Origin: Evernia prunastri
Taxonomy: Eukaryota; Ascomycota; Lecanoromycetes; Lecanorales; Parmeliaceae
Length of the DNA: 64,000 nt
Assembly (NCBI GenBank): GCA_003184365.1
Contig: NKYR01000048.1
Span: 220,414 to 284,413 of the forward strand
Direction of reading: 5' to 3'
Position 1 is the stretch's first letter. Every line of letters starts with the position of its first letter. Under the pieces are notes generated by a model. The model was not told where the DNA came from. It worked only from the letters and a program-made list of their open reading frames with translations, and ran no database searches. Of the stretch, positions 1-12,990 are shown piece after piece. The position numbers were made by a program, and so were the translations under genes.

Positions 1-62
1 TTGAACGTATTAAACCGTCTTTCCTCTTCCACACCCACAGCACCGCTTAACATTAGTGGCAG

Positions 63-1099
63 ATCATCGACTTGAACAATGTTCCTCTCGTATCCGGGAC
101 ATCTTATGTCAAATGGCACCTACCTTCCTCTACCTCAGCTGAGCATCGCGGGCACACTGCAAAAGCAATGATCAGAGATCATAAGGTTTCTTGGGATTAC
201 GTCAAGACGCTACCTGTCCGTTTGACAGTGGACCGCACGGGTATGCTGCAAGAGTCGGAGATACATTTCGAGGTCCTACAGGAGTATTCGCCTGGTACAC
301 GAGCCGAAAGGATTGTCTTGGGAAATGTGAAGCTAAATCTGGCTGAGTTCGTGGGTGGGAGCGACGAAGGGGAGGAGGCTGTCACTAGAAGATATTTGAT
401 GCAGGAGAGCAAAATTAATAGTACCTTGAAGGTACGAGATCAAAGTCGCAATAAGCATGGAGGGCAAGGCTGACTGGACCTCAGATCGGCGTTCACATGA
501 AGCAGACAGAAGGCGACAAGACTTTTATCGCCCCGCCTCTCAAGACTGCGCCTGTCTTCGGCGGCATCGCTGGAATTATGACAGCCGAGCAAGCTGACGG
601 TGACGAAGGAAGTAACGTGCCATCCATGTCCACTAACGCACGAGAAAGTGGCATGCTTCAAGATATGTACCGTCGGACTCTGGCTGCGTCATGGCTTGCG
701 CAGGCCGGCGAGCTGCCGGCCGATAAATGTATCGAAGACATCTTCGCCGGGGGAGACGGATGGGCAGCCGATCATGATCCAGGGACAAATGCGAGTCCTA
801 GGCTAGGTGGTAGCACAGAGGAGGATGAGAGCGATGGGGACAGTAGGACCTTGCGCGGTCACAAGAGGCATACGTCGGGCACTGGAAGTCGCGGTACTAT
901 CAAGCCAATGCGCCAAGAACGAAAGTCCAGCAAAAGCGAAAGCGGAAATACTGGTGCCGTCAGCGGTAGGGGAAGCATAGCGGATCATATTCATTCAAGA
1001 TCGGATACCAAGAATCATGCTCATAGGCGGATGCACGAGGTGGATGAGTTCACCTCACGGGAGGATTTGAGAAGCTGGCAGATTTCAACTAGCGGCTAA
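63..1099 (+). CDS. NT-C2 (EEIG1/EHBP1 N-terminal type) domain protein, 3' part
   Basis: Partial gene entering from the left edge. Visible exons are 63-431 and 485-1099, with a 53-base intron (432-484, GT-AG, branch-like CTGAC). The first exon starts after an AG at 61-62 and is already inside the NT-C2 fold: LNNVPLVSGTSYVKWHLP, then a WDY segment, VRLTVDR, IHFEVLQEY and a terminal YLMQESKINSTLKV. The second exon continues with MKQTEGDKTFIAPPLKTAPV and then a long, hydrophilic, probably disordered Ser/Arg/Glu-rich tail ending at 1097-1099. NT-C2 is a C2-like fold found in EEIG1, EHBP1 and plant PMI1-type proteins; it is thought to bind membranes and link cytoskeleton to trafficking. Fungal members are poorly characterised. 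The family call is firm; the cellular role is inferred. The N terminus is outside the window. Confidence 0.85.
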
Positions 1100-1122
1100 G
1101 GACACTAAAAGCCACTTTCCTT

Positions 1123-2422
1123 TCAGCAACAGGGCACAATTTTCACATCAGTGGCTATCTCAAAGGCCGCCCATCGCCCTTCTCGAGTACCACACCTGTC
1201 TCTTAGCACCTCCAAGATGAGTGCTTTTTGATATGACCGTGCTTCACCTCCGTCACCGAAGGCAACCGTTGCGTCGGCGCTAGTCTTTGGCACAGTGGAT
1301 AAGAAGATAGATGTGTCGATGAGGAACGTGAATGTCTTCCCTAGAGCAGGTTTCCCCATGGTCGAAGAGAAGATCGAGACATCTTCCCTCGGGCCATGCT
1401 GATACTCCGGCTTGTTGGAAAGGGTTCTGCTGACTGCGGCATTTGTGAGGATAGTGCAGATGTGGTGGCGGGACGTTAGGTGGCGGAGAGACCGCATGAA
1501 GCTTACAAGGAGAGCTTGCCCTTGGATCTGGCTCTTGGCCATCATTGCACTCACGACGTTTGTGATTGTGTCGAAGATCATCATACCGATCGGAACGTTG
1601 TGAGGGTTATCGCCTTGAAGATCACCAAGATTGACTCTTTCTCGCCTTGTCTGGGCTTGCAATTCTTCGTGATCATCATCATCGAGCTCTTCTTCGCTGT
1701 CACCAATTTCATCCTTCCGTTTCTCAAAAGCTACGAGCGGCTGCTTCTCATTCTTCTGCACTGTCTTCCCCATAAGATCATTCACCTCGCTGATGGCTTC
1801 TACAACGCCAGCGAAATCGAACACTCTCATAATTTTCACGCGATCGAGCATCGAGGTTGCCTTCTTGCTTACTTCCTCCCTCGAATGCTCTAACGCCGAC
1901 GTTCTCTTTTCGTACATGTATCCAGACTCATGGTGAATGTTGCGCTGGACCTGAGCTTCTAGGCGAAAAGCCAGGGTGTTTCGCAGTCGTAATGGAGAGA
2001 ATGACCCAGCGGTGTCGATGAAAGCTACCTCGCCGAGCTTGTATGTAAGAAGATGACTTGCTATGGCGTGGTATGCTAGCTGTAAGTTCGGTACGTTAGT
2101 GTTTGCAAGCGGCTCTCAACCAGGAGTAATGAAATCAAGAAGGCAACATTGGGTTGGACTTGCTTTGATTTGCTATATGAATCTACACATTACGAAGAAT
2201 CCCAGATGACAGTTCTCAAAAACCTACCAAAGTCTTTCCCGTCCCGCTTGCTCCAGCAACTGCAGTAATCTCTCCATATCTGAAGCCACCGTCTAGAGCA
2301 TCACGGTCGATTGTAGCCGAGCCTGAACTCGCCGGTGAGGGTCTACACTTTTCGTGCGCTTTGGCAGATGCGAGTAGCACGGAGCCCAGCATGGGCGGAG
2401 CTGCCTGAGAGGTGTCTGACAT
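1123..2422 (-). CDS. RAD51 paralogue (RecA-like recombination protein)
   Basis: Two exons on the minus strand, 2422-2228 and 2079-1123, joined in phase 0 across a 148-base intron; product about 383 aa. The Walker A motif GASGTGKT (residues about 57-64) sits at the exon 1 end, preceded by LDGGFRYGEITAVA as in RAD51-type ATPases. A hydrophobic VAFIDT strand follows in exon 2, and near the C terminus is a PALGKTFTFLIDT strand resembling the PALG/RALG region of RAD51D/Rdl1. An acidic low-complexity stretch (EEELDDDDHEE) lies in the middle. Paralogues of this size act in homologous recombination, helping RAD51 filament assembly with Shu-type partners. Which paralogue this is (RAD51D/Rdl1, XRCC2/Rlp1 or Rad55-like) cannot be settled by eye. 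It is divergent from sls1, with about 290 bases between the two starts. Confidence 0.75.
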
Positions 2423-2716
2423 CGTACATAAAGGCGGATCTCAGGGAGGGGTTGGGACTGGGTTTCATTCATGCCATGGCATCGCTGTCAAATTGGGTTG
2501 TGATTGGACAAGGTTGTTCTCTTCAACTCGAAGATGGGCTTAATGCAATACAGGGAAACATGTTTAGTAGCATTAGGTGTAACGAGTAACTGCTTCGGTC
2601 TTTCGTATCCTTGGCATTGTAAATGATAGGGCTGAAAACTTTCTCAGTGTGGTAACATTTAAATACTGGGACTTGCCGTTTGCCTCGACAGCAACTTACC
2701 ACCGGCCGCCCTTTCG
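2423..2716. promoter_or_regulatory. Divergent promoter between RAD51 paralogue and sls1
   Basis: A 294-base gap between two start codons facing away from each other, so it must hold both promoters and 5' leaders. I see no clear TATA box; an AT-rich stretch (ACATTTAAATACTGG) lies near 2655, on the sls1 side. Shared regulation is possible but not shown. Confidence 0.4.
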
Positions 2717-5638
2717 ATGTCCAAGTTTATACCTACTGCGCAAGACCTCTCCATATGCTTGCGCTGTCAGTATCGTCTAAGCCTTCGACAAGCATGTCGT
2801 GCTCGCCGTCAACGCCATATAAGATACCCTCAACAGCTTCGAAGCTTCACCTCAGGATCTAAACCGCGGCAAGAGGAATTATCTTCCCATGACCCCGGTA
2901 CCGACAATGGCAACCTCGAGACGCCTATCAGGTACTATACGGAAGACCTGAATCGAAACCAGAACAACAGACATGGGAATGAGCCGTCTACAAAGGACAG
3001 GCTTGGCCTCGATGTCTTGGGCGAGCCTGCCGAGGTTCTCATCCTGCGCGACAGACAAAACAATTTTCGACTCGACTCCAGTATGGCACAGGTTCGCGCG
3101 TCGGGTCCAGATAAGAACCCTCCACAGGAGCCAACAAGCTCGTCTGGGATGCTGAAAGAGATGGATGCTGAAAGGGGGATAATTGATATTGATGAGGTCT
3201 GCAGAAATATCGAAAGCGTGCGGGCATCGTGGGTGGCCAGGAAAAGGGGTGGGAGCACAGGAGTCGCATACAAAGATCTATTTTCCAGACTACACGAGGG
3301 GTTCACGAAGCAACAGCTGGGAGCCTACTTGGATAGGGCGGGGTCGGACCCAGCTGCTGATATTTTCGATTTGAATGTCGACTTTTCCAACGATCTTTAC
3401 GCGCGATCGTCATGGCAGCTTGCAGGGAAAATGCTGCCCAAAAAGTCCAGGGCACCTCAGATCTCGAACGATAGCCCAAAGATAGAGTCCAAGAGGAAGG
3501 AGGAGCTGCCCGGAAAACAACGCCGACAGAAATTAAGTAAAAACGAGTTGGTGAAGAGCATATTACGGCAGTGTTGGAACATTACACCCAAATTCCAAGA
3601 ATCTTCTTTGGGTTCAATGGACATGAGGTTAAAGAAGCTCCATCTAAAATTGATTCTGAACCACAGTAAGCAACTGGCGCATTAAGGAATTCGCTCCCGT
3701 GGCGCTGATGATGCTTCTAGAGAGGGACATATTAAAGCTGATTTCTAGAAGCTATGACTCCAAGGTCGAAGCATGGCCTCAAGATGAAACCATCCGCATC
3801 ACATCTGACTATCATAATTGCGTCGACATATTCAAACTCTTAATTCAAACTCTTTCCAACATTCGCGTCTCTACGATCGATCTCGATGATCACTCAGTAT
3901 CAGATAAGGACTTTTCGCCGTTCCCAGGGAAGCTGAACTCTGCTATGCTTCGGCAGTTTGAAGAGTATACCAATACACTTATCGGATCACACGACATCTC
4001 TCAAGTTGAGGCCTCCAATAAAAAGGTCAGTACGAGATACGTATCGTCGATCGAATGCTGACTTCCTGGTAGTTACGTGTGCTCTACCTAGGACCAGATG
4101 ACGCCGATCTTTTAGAGACGCAGAGACTGATACATCAGATTCTGCGGCCTGATTCCAGACGGAAAGTCAAGTTAGCTTGGTGGAAAGAAACAGAGAAGTC
4201 TAATGTCAGGCCGGCTCCGGTCGAAGTAGGTAGCAGGTTTTCCCTACTAGATAGGAATCAGCAATGGTCAAGATGGTGTATCCCCGCCACTAAAAGTCCC
4301 TCTAAGAGGATTAAACAGAAGGATAGGACTCCGCCTTCCACCTCGTCGGCAGGTTTATCGGCTCAGAGTTTGCATAGCAAACCAGAATTTGACACAGTCA
4401 AGTCATTCTTTGGAGCGCCAGATGACACTAGCTACAAACTCTACAACAGCATCACGCCATGTTGGAGACCAGAGATTGAGTATCATGATTCGGTGAAATT
4501 CGGCCAAGTGTTGTTCCCTACCGACAAGACGAGCATAGTAGGTAATAAGCTAGAAGAACGATATCAGAAAAGCAAGACCAACAACCCAGCAAGAAAGAAG
4601 AGACCACTCGTCATGAGAGATGTTGGCTTCCAATCCTCGAAGATACGTCGGGAATTTGTGGCTCTTGTCCCCGGCCTCGTACGCTCCTTGGAGAGCCTTG
4701 GCTCCCTTGATAAGAGCGAGGAGTTTCTGCTACTTCGATTGTCACCATCGTCTAAAAACTTGTCATTGCCTGTCCCTGTCGAAGCTCTGCCAGATCTAGA
4801 AATCAGGATATCCCTCGACAGTGCAAGTAATACGATTTCGATCAAAGACGCCAGATTGCTCAACCGCAGGGAGATGGACTTCATGCAACCACAAAATGTC
4901 GTCGACCTGCACTTCATCAGAAATCAATGTGTTTATGCAAAAGAGGACAACATCGATCCGCGCATTGTATCATTTGTAGAGGACAGCTCTTTCGACATTT
5001 GGGGCACAGAGCCCTTCAAAATGCCACTGGGCCTTTCGTTATCCATCCCTGCACTCGCAATCCAGCCTCATGCCGGTTTCGACCCAACAGCGTATCAAAC
5101 ATTGCTTGTCGACTACATCTCGCTAAGGCTCGAACACACCTCCTCCCTCTCCATACCTTATGAAACATCCGACTCTTGGCCCACACTCACATACACCACC
5201 ATCGAAGCTGGCCCCATTGGCGGAAGGAGAGACGAACTCTCCCTGCACAACCTCCGATTCGCGTCCGAACAGCTGCCCCTGACCGACCCGGAAAGCTCAC
5301 CCGCCAGCATCGAGGACGAATTCCTCTCCGACAACGACCACACCTCCATCCTCTTCCACAAACTCGCTTCCCTCGCCGACACCATCGAGCACGGGGACGC
5401 GAGGAGGGACGGCAAGCCTCGTCTGCGCATGCCCGAGCTCAGACGCTGGAGACGCGTCAAGAAGAACACGGTCCGCAAGATCGAGTACCCGACTGCGCGC
5501 GACGGGCAGGGCTACCTGCCGCCCGTCAACGAGACGGTCAGGAGGGTGGTGTCGGATCGGTTGGCGAGGCCGATTGGCGCGGATGGAGGGAGGGGGATCG
5601 CTGCGAGAGAGGAAGTTGCCGTATCGGATGGGGTTTGA
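2717..5638 (+). CDS. sls1: Mitochondrial inner-membrane-associated regulator Sls1
   Basis: Three exons, 2717-3665, 3721-4025 and 4073-5638; introns of 55 and 47 bases; product about 939 aa. The N terminus (first about 45 residues) is rich in Arg/Ser/Leu and lacks acidic residues, as in a mitochondrial presequence. The region KLSKNELVKSILRQCW is the hallmark segment of fungal SLS1 proteins. It is followed by the long central domain and a basic C-terminal region. Yeast Sls1 sits on the matrix face of the inner membrane and couples transcription by mitochondrial RNA polymerase to translation of mtDNA-encoded mRNAs. The start is the first ATG and gives a good targeting peptide. Both introns keep the frame (phase 1, then phase 0). 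Homology call is good; function is carried over from yeast. Confidence 0.8.
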
Positions 5639-6470
5639 TATCGAATAATTGAGTGGCTGGCCTGTTTTGTAGGGGCTCAAGAAGCCTGTTTTTCGAACTG
5701 GCGATTCGGGACTACGGGATGTTTGTTCGTATGTTTCCGTGATTCTGCAATGGGTTTTTGGATCCTGCCAGATCGGTCGACCGGGCATGGCTAGCATAGC
5801 ATAGCATAGCATGGCATGGCATGGCATGGCATGGCGTAGGGCACAGGGCTTCCGTGAGCGAGTAGAGTATGGCGGACGTGAGGATACCTCTCTCTCCCTC
5901 GCGTGGCTATGTGGTCTTACTTGCTGTCACTCGTCTGATATACATGTACAAATCTACCAAAGCCATCCAACTTCTTCATCTCCGGGACACGCGTGGATAA
6001 AAACACGCCAAGCGTTGGAAAACGGAATACGCAAAACGCCTCGGGCGGTGGGGTATAGTATAGAATAGGATAGAGTAAAGTACAGATTTGGACCCGTCTA
6101 TCTATTTGAACAAAAAAAAAAAAAAGCTATCAAAGCCTATCAAAGCCTATCTACGGACTCGGGATCTCAGGAGCGAAACTTGCTGCCTGTCTGTTTGACT
6201 GACTGTCTGTCTGGTTATAAGTAGGGAGATTCTGGCCTCCCATGCACCACGCCGCCTTACTCGAGAATGCGGGTGAGCGGGTATAAACGTAGCAATGCAG
6301 GTCCGTTGTACAATAAAGGGAAGAGAGAGAAAACAGCCACAGGGCGCCGGTATTCGATCCGCTACCAAGAGGGTTCAATCGCTCGCTCGCTCGCTTTGCT
6401 TGCTCAAGGAAGAGAAACGTGCGCGCAGACGAGGTGGAACAGTTGCAAAACATACGCCCCCAGTATGAGT
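5639..6470. other. Convergent intergenic region (sls1 / teaR 3' ends)
   Basis: No gene seen. It holds 3' untranslated sequence of both neighbours, a pentanucleotide tract at about 5788-5836, a poly-A run at about 6111-6125, and short CTGT/GACT and TCGC-type tandem stretches (about 6186-6215 and 6380-6397). Confidence 0.5.
5788..5836. repeat. Pentanucleotide microsatellite (AGCAT/GGCAT)n
   Basis: About nine tandem five-base units; the first units read AGCAT and the later ones GGCAT. It lies just beyond the sls1 stop codon in non-coding sequence. Confidence 0.9.
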
Positions 6471-8497
6471 TCACATAACGATGCAGCATCCGCATGCTTT
6501 CTCCTTCTTCTTCTTCCCCTCGTCCCGTCCGCCCTTCTCCTCGTCCCTCCGCGCCATCCGCTCCCGTTCAAACGGGTCCAGGGGCCGATGTCCGGGCCTG
6601 ATGTCCGTTATGTTTCCCAGAATGGGGCTGGCTCCCTGCTTCACGCGGGGCATGGGGCTGTATCCGGCGTGTGCGCCCTCGTCCCCACCGAGGGCAGGGT
6701 TGGCGTTCAAGCCGCCGCTTGCTGCCGGTGGTGGTTTGCGCGGTGCGGTTTGCGTCAGGGGCCATTCCGAAGCCGAGCGCTCTCGTTGCGCTTTTTCGTC
6801 CGCGTCGCGGGAGGGGGGTTGGAGGCCGTTTACGGTGTGTTCGGCTAATGGTGCGAACTCGCGCGGTGGTTGTGTTGAAGGTTGTTGGTGGTTGTGCTTG
6901 CGTTGCTGGGCTTCGGTTTCCCGCATCCGCTGCTGCGACTCTTTCTGCGCGCGCTCCCACTGCTCTTGCTGTAGTCGCTTTGCGTGCGTGGGGAGCAGTT
7001 GTTCTTCGGGGGGTAGTCGCGGGTCGGGTTTGTACATGGTGGCTAGCCAGGGGGCTTCGCCTTCAGGGCGGTTGATTGCGGTTGCAGGGCGGGGTTCGAG
7101 ACCTGAGCGGGATTTGGGGCGGGTTGAGGATGGGGTGCGTGGGGACGCTGTGCCGGATACGTTTCGAGGCTTTTGACTTAACGGTGTGGTTTCAAGACCG
7201 GAGCGGGATTTCGGTCGTTGAGCTGAGGAGGGCGTGCGCTGGGATTTGGAGGGAGCGGATTGGTTGAGAGGGGTGGGCTTGGAGGAAGGGGTAGGTGAGT
7301 CCTTGGGTGTGTTTTCCATGTCGTCGAGGAGAATGGCGCTACCGACGCTATTGTTGCGACTGCGCACTCGAGAATACGAGAGGCCGTTCTCGTCGCCGTT
7401 GCTAAAGTTGCCGCTTGTGCCTCTCTTACGAGGGAGAGGGGTGTCTCGTTCGATGTGGTCTTGTGGTATGGGCATGGGACTTGAGCGTGGTAGGGGAATG
7501 CGAGAACTCTTCCGTTGGTCGGGCTGTGCTTGACGGTATTCATTCGAGGTGTTGGTTTCAGTGTAAGTATCGGCTGCAATCTCTTCCGGTGTCCTTATAT
7601 CGAAATCGTTCGTCAATGTGTGATCCCTTCCGTCATCTTGCCGCGTTGGTGACTCTATTCTTCTCTTCTTCCGGTCCTTCAGTGACGGTATTTCCTCATC
7701 CTGATCGGGTACCATTGTAGTTTGATCCTGACTCCTGTTCTTCTCCCGCCGACTTCTGGATCTACTGGTACTGGATTTCTGCCGTTGTGGTGGCAGCTTG
7801 ATCCCAGCCTCTTGCATCTCATGGCTTTCAATCATTGCCAGCTTGTCCCTGTGTATCCACCTTGATCGTTCGGGGTCTTCATCTTCTGGAAAGGGCTCTT
7901 CCTGGGCCAGTATTCGATCGGTTCGGTCCATGCTCCCTCTCAAGCTACTTTCGCCAAGGCTTCTGGGCTTGCTGTAGAGATCCAATAGGCTATCCGCTTC
8001 GCTGCCACTTCGACTCGCGTTCAATTCGGGTCGGCTGCCGATCTTGGGGGGTGGCGAGAGATAAGAGGGGTCCATGCCTGCACCTGACCTGGGTTGGCTC
8101 TGTCTCCCACTCAAATATGCTTGTCCATGCCTTTCTGGTGTTGAAGGTTGGTTGCGTGCCGGTGAAATGCCATTGAACTTCGGCGGTGATGGAGGATTGA
8201 AATTGAGCTTTTGCGGTGGGGTTTGGTTGTTCGGAGCATGAGACGATGAGGTAGAGGGGCCGGTCTGTGTGCGCGGGGCATTAGTCTCGAGGATGGTGAG
8301 GGAAGCACAAATATTCGGGCTGTAGGCTCGTATGCCAGCGGTAGAAGAGAGTCAAATAAATCGGTGTAGACGCAAACGGGCAGGCTTACCTCTTGATTGA
8401 CTGGTGTATTGAAATTCCATGGACTCGGCTCCCTTTCCTGCGTTCTGTGCGAGTTTCCCACCAAAGTATTGGAGAGCGATCCAACAACCGCAGCCAT
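6471..8497 (-). CDS. teaR: Prenylated cell-end marker anchor TeaR (Mod5-like)
   Basis: Two exons, 8497-8390 and 8285-6471; product about 640 aa. The protein is almost wholly low-complexity and hydrophilic (Ser/Pro/Arg/Gln). It ends in a basic stretch followed by ACGCCIVM, a CaaX box (CIVM) with extra cysteines upstream, so farnesylation plus palmitoylation is expected. A conserved block near residue 460 reads EGEAPWLATMYKPDPRLPPE. In Aspergillus nidulans TeaR (fission yeast Mod5) this prenyl anchor holds the kelch protein TeaA at the hyphal tip cortex, where microtubule plus ends deliver it. RPKSRSGLE occurs twice about 40 residues apart. The 104-base intron uses an acceptor after CTCGAG, chosen because nearer AG sites break the frame; this acceptor is the least certain part. 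Confidence 0.75.
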
Positions 8498-9217
8498 CTT
8501 TGCTTCCTTGTATGCCAAATCTTGGGTCCGACCAAAAGGCCTCAATACTCGTCCCAGGTAAGCCCTCCAGTCCCAAACAGCCTTAGCACCGACTTTGTCT
8601 TGAGATCCACGACTCTGTGTGTCCCATACGTGGATTTTGTACGTCCTTGGAGCAATTGGCGGTGGACTGATGGTATGTCATGCGCAAGAGATCCTTCTGG
8701 CTAAAATCTGATCGATGGCTGGGATGGGGGGGAGAATGGGAACAATGATAGGATTGTGGTGGTATAGCGAATAGATTCTTGTCGTCGGACGGTAGACCGT
8801 ATGGTACAAAATAAGGAGCGCTACAAGACTGGAATGATTGACAAGTACGGAAAACGGAGTGAAGTGTTTACAAGGAAGCAGAGATAGCGAAAGGGAATGA
8901 ACTGCTTGGTTTATTTGGCAGCGCTTTCAGCCATTGTGATTTGCGCCAATGATTCGCCGACGGCATTTACACTCGTCTTTTCTCCGAACTTCCAGCCCTA
9001 TCAACTTTCGTATGTATGCCAACAGCTTATGCTTTAATATTGTCTACTCCGTAGAGTAAAGTAGGCTCATCCATTTCAGTCTATACACAGGTTGGAGCTT
9101 GGTAAATCGAGCGTTACTTGTTACAATGCTGAATTTGCTGGTCTATTTCTATGAAACAATCAAAGGCAACAATACTCAACCAACTCCAGCGCTAAAGCTT
9201 CATCATACATTTAATCA
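8498..9217. other. 5' region of teaR and 3' region of LMBR1 gene
   Basis: About 720 bases between two minus-strand genes, so it contains the teaR promoter and leader. No other gene, repeat or strong motif was seen. Confidence 0.5.
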
Positions 9218-11399
9218 TCAAAGACGTACTCGACCATCAGCAGGCCTTCCACCAAACCACCTTCCCATGCCCCTACCAGAATCCGCTCTCCCGCTACCTT
9301 CAGTGTTCCCATCTACCCCGCCCATCCACTTTGGTCGTTTGCCCAGGTCGTTCAGCCAGTCAGGTCTTTCCACGCTGTCGATGGTATTCTTAACTCGGTG
9401 GGCAAAACCTTGAAACAGATTCTCATCCTCTTCTTCTGCAGCTGCCGTCGCATCTGCGAGCCGTTGAGCTTGCCGCTGTTGGAAAGTCGATTGTCTGGGA
9501 ACGCTAGGCCGCGAAGTTTGGCCGGTGGAAGCGTGATTCTGTTGAGGCCTTGCCCTGACAGGGCTCTGCGTCCCGGAAGGTAGCGGCGAGGATGGGCCAT
9601 CCGAGTGACCGGAAAGGCCAAGTCGTGAGGCGCCTTCTAATTCCCGATTGATGAGCTCTTTTCCCTCTCTCCACCCTCCGGTGCCAAAGGCTGATGCGTT
9701 TCCCTCGTCGTCGTCATCTTCAAGAATGCCAAAGCCGAGGACATTCTTCGCACGTCCGTAGAGATTGAACAGGGTGGCGGAAACGGGTATCAGGATGAAT
9801 ATTGGGAAGAAATAATCGAATCCGGCCCCAAGCGGCGTAAGGTTGATTAGTCGACCGAGGAAGTGATAGAAGGTGGTCTCTCTGTGGACGCCTCGTGGGA
9901 AGAAGGTCAGGAAGTTGTAAGCTAGCGGTACCGTGAGCTTCGCTATCTGCCCGGAATACCATGTGGCGCTTTCTCCGTACGTGTTTCTCCGTACGAGGGC
10001 GCGATTGCCCCAGATCTTCACATCGTCAAAGCTTGCGAGAGTGGCCATGGACATGTAGAGTAGCCATAGGGAAGCAATGACCTGGCCTCCAAAGCTGACT
10101 TCATTTGCATGCGCTTTGCTATGTGAAAGTATGGTGAGACTGATGATTGAAAGCTTTGGGGCCACGTATTTGACGAGCTCGGACCAGACGATGCACACCG
10201 AAGCCAGGGAGAAGATGGCTCCGTGGGCGATCCGAATGGCAGGCACAATTTTCGCGTAGAGCAAGTAGCGAGTGTACGGCGTCAGGAAGCTCAAACGCTC
10301 TAACCATGAGGAATGTGGTGAGGGCTTCCCAAAATCTAGTCTTCTCGAGGCAACAGCGTCAACGATCGCTTGTTTATCCACTGCTTCTTGTATCAGACGG
10401 TCCCAGGCCTCTATAAAACGAACACGTTTATGTCGAGCGCGGATCAATTTTCTCGTTAGCTCAGCAAGATAACGATCAGTAATCACTGCAGGTAGGGCAG
10501 GTGTTGGCACGCGGGCTGCAGTGGTTGTAATGCGGCAGTCCGGTAAGCTCGAAGCATCAGATATGTCTTCTATCCATTCCTCATGGTCTCTCGAAACAGC
10601 GTTCTTTCGTTTCCGTAGCTGGGTAAGTTGGGCCTCCAGTTCTTCCAGTTCTGTTGTTGCATCCGATAGTCGCTCATGGACCTTAGGAGCACGGCTTTGT
10701 ATTCTTTTTAGTGTCCCTGCAACATTGGCATTGCGAAATAGTCTTCGGGGGACAGCAACCAGACCGTGACCCATCAAGTATATCGCCATGATCAAGCCCC
10801 AGCAGTACGCCAATCTGATGCCTTGTTAGCGATGTCACCCATGGCCCTAGCTGATATGGACCCACGCCATAACCAAGGACTTAACTGAGCCCCCTGCGAA
10901 TCCATTTTGTAGAAAGATGTATATACCACCGGCTGCTGCGCAGGCTATGACGATGAGTTGATATCGGGCATTGGATCTGAGAGAGTATATGATCCGGTCC
11001 TTTGGTGTACGGTACCCCGAGTCGATGTATTCACCGAGGAGTGGCAGGATGACCCTGTGACGGTCAGCATCTGCTCGGATATCTGTAGCGTTGCCGACTA
11101 GGGTACCAAGTGAGGGCGAAGGTCAACCAGTAGGTCAAGCGCCATGCAACCAGCCTGACCGCTTCGGGCAGCCATATTCCCCTCAAGGCCTCTTCATCTG
11201 GTCTGGAGCTGGATGCGAGGTCTATAGGGACGAGAAGGATGATGCTGATGGGCAGGGCGAGAGATAGAAAGATGGGAAGGATGAGGTAGGCAGGTGTGGT
11301 TCGGAGAGGTAGGAAGTGTCGAAGGAGAAGGAGGACGAATAAGGAGATGAAGGCAAGGGCCAACAAGGCAAAAGCGTCTGATCCTATGGAGGATCTCAT
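9218..11399 (-). CDS. LMBR1-type (LMBRD2-like) polytopic membrane protein
   Basis: Three exons, 11399-11107, 11054-10866 and 10814-9218; introns of 52 and 51 bases; about 692 aa. The N terminus has hydrophobic helices (FALLALAFISLFVLLLL and AYLILPIFLSLALPISIILL). Then come LTYWLTFALTW, VILPLLGEYIDSGYRTP and, across intron 2, GLIMAIYLMGHGLVAVPRRL, the typical signature of the LMBR1/LMBRD2 family. A charged, coiled-coil-like loop follows (TELEELEAQLTQLRKRK), then four or five more helices, then a Gln/Pro/Ser-rich cytosolic tail. Family members are nine-helix proteins of plasma or endomembranes; LMBRD2 has been linked to GPCR signalling, but fungal roles are little known. The start ATG at 11399 is preferred because the frame has only a TTG further upstream. 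Confidence 0.85.
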
Positions 11400-12990
11400 G
11401 TTATTGCGTGGATCAGAATATGGGATGAAAGGTACCAAGGCTTGACAAGGGTAAGGTAACGATTTATTAGTGTGGTGGCATCATTATTCAATGAAGGAGA
11501 AAACAAGCATTAGAGTATTGTTATTGTCTTGTCAGGGGGGTGTAGTATTTTTGCTCTCGTTGTTGGTTGTCCCGAAGATTGCCAGTCGTATCGACTTGTA
11601 GGAGAGGGGAGAGCTGGGAGCATTGATTGTATCTTACTAGGGGATGATGTTGCGCAGTAGTGGTGGAAGTAGGTAACGACGCCTGATGATGAAAACAGTT
11701 GGAAGTGTACAGCACTAGTCTTAATTTACCGTAATCAATTAATGCCTTAATTAATGCCTTAAATTAATAAGTGAAGACTGAAAGCATGCCTAAGGTACCT
11801 TAGGTAGGTAGGACTAGGTACTCTACCTTAGAGACAACCTAACTTACAAGGTGCCTTAGCCTTTAATTTCGGGTTTCTCTAAGGTTCTCTTTGGGCGGGC
11901 CGAAGGGATGATCAGTGCAGCTTGCCTTCCTTTAGCGCCCATCATGACCCTAGGATATTTCAAGTCTTTCACTCATCCAGGCATTCTCATTCTCATTCTC
12001 AACCTAAGTTACCTTCTGAGTACACCGTACTCATCTTAAGGTAGTACCTATTCACTTTCACCTGCAGATTACAGGCAGTAGTGCATCTACAAGTAGAGTA
12101 CTCTGCACTGTCTTATCACTTGTTGGATCGATCCAAATAAATGATGATAATTATAAGATACTTATTATTATATTGATGCCATTATCAATCCTTCATTAAT
12201 AACCATTAATACTCGGCCTCACGTACCTACCACACTCTTCTTTAACACATTTATTCATTCATTCTTCGTTTTCAATCTTCCTTCCAACCGTGTATTTTAA
12301 ACAGTAGTCACTCTGGTTCTGGTCGGTAAAGCCCTTGATCCATTCCGATTGGTCTTACTCCATCTCCCCCAACTCGTGCTGGTCTTCTTCACCTGACAAT
12401 CTCCGACTTTATCAGTCATACCCTTTCCACAAAAATCCCTCCTTCCAAACACCTCACCACCCTCCAAGGCACTGGGAAGGTTATCTTACAATTTAACCAT
12501 GCCCTTACTTTCTTTCACTTATCCTATGTTCGGCGTCTTGACTCTCTAGAAGCAGGCCTGCGCTTGCTTCGCTGCCTTACTCCTCCAACGAGGCTCTTGT
12601 GGGCCTGATTTCTGTCAGATTAATCTTCGACCCCAGCATCTACCCCTCCTCTCATCGAGCACTCCGACACACACCGCCTCCTACTTGACATCTACGTTAC
12701 ATCTACCGTCTCCACCCGCCCTAACTCCGACTCGTTAGCAATCTACACCTCCCACATCGACACCGCAACAATTCAACACCACGAGAATTGGCTGATCCGG
12801 TTGAAGCTGCATACAGAAGACGACACAAGTGTCTGAGGAAGTGTCCTATCACCTGTGGGAAGTCAAGGGATCGGAAAAGAGCCCGGTTGAATAAGCGGCC
12901 TCGGCCAACGGACTGGCCTTGGTCGCCTTTCTAGCTACTTCATACCATTCGTCTTAGTCCAATCGGCCCTTCACTTAGCGATACGACACC
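11400..12990. promoter_or_regulatory. Divergent promoter and leaders of LMBR1 gene and MED15
   Basis: A 1.6-kb divergent gap. The left half (about 11,720-12,250) is AT-rich, with TTAATTAATGCCTTAA-type stretches and a cluster of TAGGTA/TACCTTA words at 11,795-11,850. The right half (about 12,250-12,990) is CT-rich on the + strand, as in long fungal 5' leaders. No protein-coding signal was seen. Confidence 0.45.

Noticed and set aside
6267..7267. Several + strand frames of 60 to 231 codons
   Set aside because: Antisense to the low-complexity teaR coding sequence; cysteine/glycine-rich translations with no motif.
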